A DNA stretch of 19,902 nt. Source: Candidatus Mcinerneyibacteriota bacterium (GTDB taxonomy: Bacteria; AUK180; JAQVHJ01). Below, in pieces: positions 15,073-19,902 of the stretch. The translations under genes and the position numbers were made by a program. Below the pieces are notes generated by a model, which saw only the letters and a list, made by a program, of their open reading frames with translations, did no database searches and was not told the DNA's origin. The stretch's first letter is position 1; the number at the start of each line of letters is the position of its first letter. The stretch is taken from the NCBI GenBank assembly GCA_030630935.1, contig DAOVMD010000007.1, positions 1 to 19,902 on the forward strand, in the 5' to 3' direction.

Positions 15073-15699
15073 ATGAAAAAAAGAATTCCACTCTTTATTG
15101 TATTTTTAGTTGGGATGTTAATGATCATTCAATTCTTTATCCCGCACCGGTTATCGGTTACTTTCTATACAGGGTTTTTGAATTGGTTTACTGCAATGGT
15201 CCTGTTTGCATTGATAATTGGAATCGGGACCCTGCTGAACAGACATTTTAAAAAGATTAAAAGGAAAGATGACGATTGGGGCTTTTCAATAGTGACGATT
15301 ACCGGTTTTTTCGGAATGTTATTAATTGGTATTTTTGGAGGGATTGGAGAGGGGACATTATTTATGAAATTATTTGAATTTGTTCTCACTCCACTTCAAG
15401 CAACGATGTTTGCGTTATTAGCTTTTTTTATTGCCAGTGCCGCATTCAGGGCATTTCGAGCAAGGACTTTTGAAGCTAGTTTATTATTAATTGCAGCCTT
15501 AATTGTAATGTTAGGCAGAGTTCCAATCGGGGATAAATTGACATTTGGTTTTGCTTCTACTTTAACAGAATGGATATTCCGAATCCCTAATATGGCTGCC
15601 AAACGCGGGATTCAAATGGGTATTGCACTTGGGATGATTGCAACTTCTTTAAAGATAATCTTTGGGATCGAAAGATCATGGCTGGGTTCGGATGACTAA
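15073..15699 (+). CDS. Six-helix membrane protein of unknown function (operon member)
   Basis: A 208-residue integral membrane protein with hydrophobic segments near 5-23, 36-54, 70-91, 105-126, 133-147 and 180-198. A short basic loop lies between segments 2 and 3 (NRHFKKIKRKDDDWG). Notable stretches are GFFGMLLIGIFGGIGEGTLF, ASAAFRAFRARTFEA and RIPNMAAKRGIQMGIALG. There is no transporter or enzyme motif I recognise. It begins 9 bases after the preceding gene and its stop overlaps the next one, so it is part of the same translational chain. The FRAFRARTFEA loop resembles a cytoplasmic interaction loop, but this is only impression. Confidence 0.75.
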   Translation: MKKRIPLFIVFLVGMLMIIQFFIPHRLSVTFYTGFLNWFTAMVLFALIIGIGTLLNRHFKKIKRKDDDWGFSIVTITGFFGMLLIGIFGGIGEGTLFMKLFEFVLTPLQATMFALLAFFIASAAFRAFRARTFEASLLLIAALIVMLGRVPIGDKLTFGFASTLTEWIFRIPNMAAKRGIQMGIALGMIATSLKIIFGIERSWLGSDD

Positions 15700-16543
15700 A
15701 ATGGATATTATAAAAAAGATTTTACACCTTGACAGAAGAATTATTTTCCTAACGTTATTTATAGTGCTGTTAATTACACCTTTTATTCACCTGGAGATGA
15801 AGATAAATATTACAAACCCAACACGGAGAATTTTTAATGATGTTGAAGAGATGAGTGAAGGTGATCCAATAATCGTGAGTATGAGTTATGCACCATTCGC
15901 AAAGCCCGAATTATATCCAATGACCCTGGCATTTTTAAGACATTGCTGTATGAAGAAATTACGAATTATTTTTGTTGCAACTAATGAAGCCGGAATGAGT
16001 ATTGCTATTCAGGCAATGGAAGAGATTAAAATGGAATTTGAATATGAGCATGGTAAGGATTATGTTCTTTTGGCTTTTAATCCTGTACTTTCAGCTGTAA
16101 TGCTCGGGATGGGCGAGAGCATTACGGATATTTTTCCAGAGGATTATTATGGTAATAAAACAAAAGGTCTTAAGGTGCTTAAGGATGTAAATGATTATAG
16201 GGATATTAAGTTGTTAATGGATTTCTCCGCAGGCGATAGCCCTGTCTGGTGGGTTGTTTATGCCAACACCAGGTATAACCAAAGGATCGGGACAGGTGTG
16301 ACCGCAGTCATGGCTGCTGATTTCTATCCGTACTTGAATACAGGACAAATGATTGGACTTATTAATGGCTTGAAAGGTGCTGCAGAGTATGAAACTCTAA
16401 TAAATCACACGGCAGAAGCAACGGAAAAAATGACGTCACAAGCAATTGCTCATATCGTCATTATTCTCTTTATTCTAATTGGAAATATTGCTTATTTTAT
16501 TGATAAACGAAATAAAAGGAAAGAAAGACATGGAACTGCTTAG
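15692..16543 (+). CDS. Membrane-anchored alpha/beta protein of unknown function (operon member)
   Basis: A 283-residue protein with an N-terminal helix (about 18-34), a soluble alpha/beta domain (about 55-240) and a C-terminal helix (about 253-272). The domain begins DPIIVSMSYAPFAKPELYPM and has alternating strands and helices (RIIFVATNEAGMSIA, DYVLLAFNPVLSAVMLGMG, LLMDFSAGDSPVWWVVYANT) and ends RIGTGVTAVMAADFYPYLNT-GQMIGLINGLKGAAEYE. The topology is the same as for the domain of the 13861 gene product, and the GT...AAD-aromatic ending is similar, so the two may be distant homologues. The start at 15692 overlaps the upstream stop; an ATG at 15701 with GGATG 6 bases before it is an alternative. 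The longer TTG start (15662) is unlikely. No catalytic motif is recognised. Confidence 0.75.
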   Translation: MTKMDIIKKILHLDRRIIFLTLFIVLLITPFIHLEMKINITNPTRRIFNDVEEMSEGDPIIVSMSYAPFAKPELYPMTLAFLRHCCMKKLRIIFVATNEAGMSIAIQAMEEIKMEFEYEHGKDYVLLAFNPVLSAVMLGMGESITDIFPEDYYGNKTKGLKVLKDVNDYRDIKLLMDFSAGDSPVWWVVYANTRYNQRIGTGVTAVMAADFYPYLNTGQMIGLINGLKGAAEYETLINHTAEATEKMTSQAIAHIVIILFILIGNIAYFIDKRNKRKERHGTA

Positions 16544-17153
16544 TAATATTTTAAATCCATGGAATCTACTTGCAGCATTTTTAACGTTTGCAATATTCTC
16601 ATTCCTTTATAAGGATAATCCATTTTATAAATTTGCGGAGCATCTGTTTGTCGGAGTCTCGCTGGGGTATTCAACTTGTATAATAATTTTTAATGCTTTC
16701 ATTCCAAAAGTTGTTAACCCAATATTTACTGACTTCTCGCATAATTGGCACCTGGTAATTGCAGTACTATTAGGTATGATGTATTTCTTCAGATTCAGCT
16801 CAAAATATCGATGGCTGATAAGGTTCCCAATGGCAATTCAAATCGGATTTACCGCAGGGATTTCTGTTACCTTAAGAATGGATGCGAGATTATTTAAACA
16901 ATTAAAATTTACAGTGATGCCATTAGATAATATCTATACTATTATTGTGATTGTCGGTGTCATCTCAGTGTTAATTTATTTCCTGTTTACTTTTAAGAGA
17001 AAAGGAATCCTGAACCCGTTAGCAAAACTCGGAACAATTTTCCTAATGGTCGGATTCGGAGCAACATTCGGGAATACGGTCATGGCAAGAATTTCCCTCC
17101 TGATCGGAAGAATATCTTTCCTTCTTAAGGACTGGCTACATATCCTGGAGTGA
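16530..17153 (+). CDS. Multi-helix membrane protein of unknown function (last operon member)
   Basis: A 207-residue integral membrane protein with about six hydrophobic segments (near 12-27, 38-57, 72-87, 97-112, 133-152 and 166-182). Conspicuous stretches are NPFYKFAEHLFVGVSLGYST (28-47), FFRFSSKYRWLIRFPMAIQI, and the C-terminal GFGATFGNTVMARISLLIGR. The start at 16530 is chosen because AAAGGA lies 9 bases upstream; a longer in-frame ATG at 16479 lies deep in the previous gene and has no such site. It overlaps the preceding gene by 14 bases. A perfect hairpin follows the stop. I do not recognise the family; it is probably a subunit of a membrane complex with the three preceding gene products. 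Confidence 0.75.
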   Translation: MELLSNILNPWNLLAAFLTFAIFSFLYKDNPFYKFAEHLFVGVSLGYSTCIIIFNAFIPKVVNPIFTDFSHNWHLVIAVLLGMMYFFRFSSKYRWLIRFPMAIQIGFTAGISVTLRMDARLFKQLKFTVMPLDNIYTIIVIVGVISVLIYFLFTFKRKGILNPLAKLGTIFLMVGFGATFGNTVMARISLLIGRISFLLKDWLHILE

Positions 17154-17155
17154 AA

Positions 17156-17184
17156 AACTATTTTTCGGTAACCGAAAAATAGTT
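17156..17184. terminator. Perfect inverted repeat after the seven-gene operon (probable transcript end)
   Basis: AACTATTTTTCGGT (17156-17169) and ACCGAAAAATAGTT (17171-17184) are exact complements, giving a 14-bp stem (11-12 bp once a real loop is allowed). It starts 2 bases after the TGA. The following bases (AAATTG) are not a T-run, so it may stabilise the 3' end or block RNA decay rather than act as a canonical terminator. Confidence 0.5.
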
Positions 17185-17187
17185 AAA

Positions 17188-17337
17188 TTGTTCAAGAGTT
17201 AAACGAGTTAAAATGTAAAAGATGCTACGATAGTTCAATTGTTCAAGAGTTAACGAGGCATGCTTTGCATGCGTTCAAAAGTTCAAGAGTTAAAGTGTTT
17301 AAGAGTTCAATTGTTCAAATGTTAAATATGTTAAAGA
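17188..17337 (+). repeat. Irregular tandem repeat tract, TTCAAGAGTTAAA units
   Basis: At least five imperfect units built on GTTCAAGAGTTAA, GTTTAAGAGTTC and GTTCAAATGTTAA occur with variable spacing. The units drift in length and sequence, unlike the constant repeats and unique equal-length spacers of CRISPR. The tract is non-coding in all frames for any useful length. Confidence 0.65.
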
Positions 17338-17550
17338 GCTAAAAAAGCTACGATAGTTAAATTCGGTTAACTCTGTTAACTTCATAGATAACTGAGAGCA
17401 GAGAAAAGAAAACTGAAAAGATTTAATTTTCATTTAATAGTTAAGGATAAATAAAAAGTTTAAATTAAGAAATATCGCTTTAAATAATAGCATTGTAATA
17501 CATAATGCAAAACATTATTCATTTTTAATTCTTCATTGTTCATTTTTACT

Positions 17551-17565
17551 TGCAGAGCGAAGCGA
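17551..17565 (+). repeat. 15-bp dispersed repeat shared with gap A
   Basis: TGCAGAGCGAAGCGA is identical at 4933-4947. Both copies lie downstream of the same AT-rich module (CATTGT...TAATGCAAAA...CATTATTC), at different distances, so they are pieces of a larger, eroded repeat. Confidence 0.7.
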
Positions 17566-17818
17566 TGCTATGTTTTCATCCCGTCAATCCCGTACATCCC
17601 TGTTAAAAATCTTTGCATTCAGTAGTTCCCTTAAGCAGCGTTCGCTTTAAACAATTATAACGATATTAGTAAATTACTTACAAGTCCATTTAAAGTCTCT
17701 GTCAATTATTTTTTGTCTTTTGTTTTTATTATTATTTTTCAGATTGAGATTGCCGCGTCGCTTTGCTTCTCGCAATGACATTCTGATGATAGAAGAAAAC
17801 TCCACTGTTTTTTTATTG

Positions 17819-17847
17819 TTGAAAATCGATTAAGTTTATGTTATAAT
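17819..17847 (+). promoter_or_regulatory. Sigma-70-type promoter of the MutL/GlmL-like gene
   Basis: TTGAAA (17819-17824), a 17-base spacer, TATAAT (17842-17847). Transcription should begin near 17854, about 33 bases before the ATG at 17887. A GGGAG ribosome binding site (17875-17879) has 7-base spacing. The boxes are the same as for the lepB operon promoter. Confidence 0.75.
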
Positions 17848-17886
17848 TATTTAAACGAGAAATAAAAAGATACAGGGAGTTTACTT

Positions 17887-19902
17887 ATGATTTATTCAAT
17901 TGATGTTGGCAGTACAACAACTAAGCTTATTAAGTTTAAGACTAAGGGTACGAATTTAATAGGCATCGAATTTGAGGAGAGACATCCTACAACAGTTGAA
18001 TCACCTTATAATGATGTTGGAGTTGCGATCGAGAATTTATTTAAGAAATGTAACCTTTTAATTAAACAGGAAGATACATATATAACAAGTTCCGCTGGTG
18101 GTGGTTTAAAGATTCTGGTTGTTGCTTTAACTTCAATAATCTCAGGGTTTTCCGCAGTACGTGCAGCTGAAGTTTCAGGTGGGATCATCCTGGAAAATAT
18201 TACGATTGATCATCCTGTTAATAAAGTTGAGAAGATTCGCAAGATAATAGAATCTTCTCCTGATATGATCCTTTTTCTCGGTGGTTTGGAAAAGGGCGAA
18301 GTTGCAAAGCTTGTTGAATTATTTTACATTTTAAGTTATTCAAAACCAAAAAATTATCTTACGGGCGAAAAGATCCCTTTGATTTATGCCGGCAACTCGA
18401 GAGCGGTTCCCCATTTAAAAGAAATCCTTTCAGAGCATTATGAAATTTATATTGAAGAGAATGTTCGACCTTCTTTACTTCAGGAAAATGTTGAAGAAGT
18501 AAAAGAATTGATCCAAAAACTTTTTACAAAACATGTTATGAAGATTGCTCCCGGTTTTAAGGGGATCTTTAAATATACGGCAAATGATATTTCCCCGACA
18601 CCCTTAGCTGTTGAGGCATTCCTCCAGAAATATTACCTTGAACATCAGAAGAATATTCTTGCGATTGACATTGGCGGCGCAACAACAGATATCTTTTCAA
18701 TTTTTGAAGAGAAGACCAATCGAACGGTTGTTGCTCAATTTGGTTTGAGTTATAATATAAATAATATTGTAAAGGAAGAAGATTCGGAATTTGTAAATAA
18801 CTTTTTTGAATCTGGAGTTGATTATAATAATTTCCTGAATTATATTGGGAATAAAAATGTTAACCCGACCTATAACCCGAAATCCCGTGAAGAGATCCAA
18901 TTTGAAATGATAATTGCATCTTTAATTATAAAAAAATCAATTGCTCTTCATTTTTCGAAGTATTTCAAACCTATTTATAAGGCAATTACTATAGATGGTT
19001 ACCGTGAAGTAGATGTACTGCACCAGCTTCAAACATTTAATAAGAAAGATAGTGAAACTATTTTATTATCGGGTGGAATATTTACAGTTTTAAGTCCTGA
19101 TGATACGTTAAAAGTGATTGATACAGCATTTGATAAGGAGAGCGAGATTGCTATTTATAAAGATGATTTTTTTATACTTCCAAATTTAGGAAATATATTG
19201 AAGAATTCTAATTACAATATTGATCAGGTTGTTGAAAAGAATATTACATTTTGCGGACATACAACTCAGGAGATAAAAACGTTAAAGACAAAGTTTTTGG
19301 AATTTGGTAATTTGTTAAAGTTCAATAAAGAAAAAAGCAATGTTGAAACGGAACTTAAGGTAAGAGTCCTGGAATTTTCGAAAGTCAATATTCTCTTAGA
19401 GTATACATTATCAAAATTAATATTTTATCCTTATATTAGAGAGATTGAAGCAGGTAAAAAGTTGAGTCAGGAAACAATAATTGCTTCTTGCCCTGAAGTA
19501 ATTAATGAGTTTGTTACAAAGGCAATTTATGTAAGATCGGATGAGGAAATTGAATATTTAAAGGAGGAGCACGAGGAATTTAGACAAGGGGAATTCATCT
19601 ATAAAAAAACCAGTACTGATGCATTTAATTTTAGAAAACCCTCTAGATTTTCATTCAATTATTCCGGCAAAATTCTCCGGATTGATCCTGTAAATAATAT
19701 TGTAATTTTTATAAAAGAAACAGAGAGACCTGATGATCTCAATCCCGTTTTGAAATCCATGGTAACAGGTGAAGTTACAGGTATTTTAAATAATGAAATT
19801 AAAATTTTAATATCTGGTGAAATAATCCTTGGAAAGATCGGTTTTGGAAGGGAAGTATTGGGAAAACTAAATGTCTTTTTACAGGGAGAGATGTCCCAGT
19901 AT
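17887..19902 (+). CDS. MutL/GlmL-like ASKHA-fold protein (glutamate mutase L family), 3' end outside window
   Basis: The frame is open from the ATG at 17887 to the last base: 672 codons with no stop. Two ATP-binding phosphate motifs of the ASKHA (actin/Hsp70/sugar kinase) fold are present: IDVGSTTTK (5-13) and LAIDIGGATTDIFS (258-271). Other MutL/GlmL landmarks are SSAGGGLKI (68-76), DMILFLGGLEKGE (126-138), PLIYAGNSRAV (164-174), PTPLAVEAFLQ (237-247) and ILLSGGIF (392-399). In glutamate mutase operons this protein is thought to act as a chaperone or reactivase for the B12 enzyme, but no mutase gene is in the window and the protein is common in bacteria without one. The region after ~575 is a beta-rich extension (GKILRIDPVNN, MVTGEVTGIL, GKIGFGREVLGKL), beyond the usual ~460-600 residues. 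It has its own promoter. Confidence 0.85.
   Translation, partial: MIYSIDVGSTTTKLIKFKTKGTNLIGIEFEERHPTTVESPYNDVGVAIENLFKKCNLLIKQEDTYITSSAGGGLKILVVALTSIISGFSAVRAAEVSGGIILENITIDHPVNKVEKIRKIIESSPDMILFLGGLEKGEVAKLVELFYILSYSKPKNYLTGEKIPLIYAGNSRAVPHLKEILSEHYEIYIEENVRPSLLQENVEEVKELIQKLFTKHVMKIAPGFKGIFKYTANDISPTPLAVEAFLQKYYLEHQKNILAIDIGGATTDIFSIFEEKTNRTVVAQFGLSYNINNIVKEEDSEFVNNFFESGVDYNNFLNYIGNKNVNPTYNPKSREEIQFEMIIASLIIKKSIALHFSKYFKPIYKAITIDGYREVDVLHQLQTFNKKDSETILLSGGIFTVLSPDDTLKVIDTAFDKESEIAIYKDDFFILPNLGNILKNSNYNIDQVVEKNITFCGHTTQEIKTLKTKFLEFGNLLKFNKEKSNVETELKVRVLEFSKVNILLEYTLSKLIFYPYIREIEAGKKLSQETIIASCPEVINEFVTKAIYVRSDEEIEYLKEEHEEFRQGEFIYKKTSTDAFNFRKPSRFSFNYSGKILRIDPVNNIVIFIKETERPDDLNPVLKSMVTGEVTGILNNEIKILISGEIILGKIGFGREVLGKLNVFLQGEMSQY

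Larger units (their letters stand above)
17154..17818. other. Gene-free gap C: repeat-rich spacer
   Basis: No gene is seen. After the hairpin comes a tract of irregular TTCAAGAGTTAAA-type units (17188-17337), a GCATGC-TTT-GCATGC hairpin (17258-17272), the word GCTACGATAGTT twice (17224 and 17347), a segment matching gap A (17487-17520 against 4895-4930), the TGCAGAGCGAAGCGA element (17551-17565), a GCATTC.GTAGTTC / TTAAGCAGC segment (17613-17639) matching gap A at about 4857-4881, and a GATTGCCGCGTCGCTTTGC stretch ending CGCAATGACA (about 17749-17780). Confidence 0.7.

Noticed and set aside
15662-15691. TTG at 15662 as start of the anchored alpha/beta protein
   Set aside because: It would add ten polar residues deep inside the previous gene; ATG codons at 15692 and 15701 are better placed at the gene junction.
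17188-17337. Possible CRISPR array
   Set aside because: Units are short, vary in length and sequence, and are not separated by unique spacers of constant size; no cas genes are in the window.
1-19902. tRNA, rRNA, insertion sequence or integrase genes
   Set aside because: No cloverleaf with a TTCAA/TTCGA arm, no rRNA segments, and no transposase or integrase motifs were seen in reading either strand; short tRNAs in gaps were looked for by eye only.

Overview
The window is AT-rich bacterial DNA of an uncultured-lineage type. It carries 18 genes: 17 are read as convincing coding regions in tightly packed operons, and one is a short membrane ORF. Three long gene-poor gaps (about 0.7-1.1 kb) are filled with degenerate dispersed repeats. 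A MacB-type permease, a GldA/F/G-like ABC transporter, a secreted tryptophan/tyrosine-rich protein and signal peptidase I suggest a double-membrane bacterium. The adenosylhomocysteinase is the short archaeal/Thermotoga-like type. Gene content and repeat-laden spacers resemble candidate phyla such as WOR-3 or Cloacimonadota, but that placement is an inference from memory, not from a search.

Layout. (1) 1-633, plus: the 3' end of a MacB/FtsX-like permease, whose end overlaps that of the next operon. (2) 4733-619, minus: a five-gene, translationally coupled operon behind a near-consensus promoter, encoding a small class III nucleotidyl cyclase-like protein, an ATP-grasp enzyme, and an ABC transporter of ATPase, permease and GldG-like membrane-anchored auxiliary protein. 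(3) 4767-5442: repeat-filled gap. (4) 5500-9811, plus: small membrane protein, lepB, metK, ahcY, a NusG domain II protein and a Gx transporter. MetK makes SAM and AhcY removes the product of its use, SAH. The last two genes are a recurrent pair linked to quinone/prenyl or flavin-related functions in other bacteria. (5) 11050-9833, minus: a secreted DUF6600-like protein with its terminator inside the facing Gx gene. (6) 11051-11985: second repeat-filled gap. (7) 12128-17153, plus: a seven-gene operon of three tandem paralogs of a small soluble protein (DUF2378/V4R-like by pattern) followed by four membrane proteins of unknown function. (8) 17154-17818: third repeat-filled gap. (9) 17887-end, plus: a MutL/GlmL-like ASKHA protein running off the window.

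The best candidates for undescribed systems are the seven-gene operon (three paralogs plus a four-component membrane set, two of whose members may share a domain) and the cyclase/ATP-grasp/ABC operon. Two smaller curiosities are a textbook intrinsic terminator built into the first codons of the NusG-II gene, and a composite degenerate repeat shared by all three large gaps. Four promoters in the window have exactly 17-bp spacers and near-consensus sigma-70 boxes, and they help fix gene starts.
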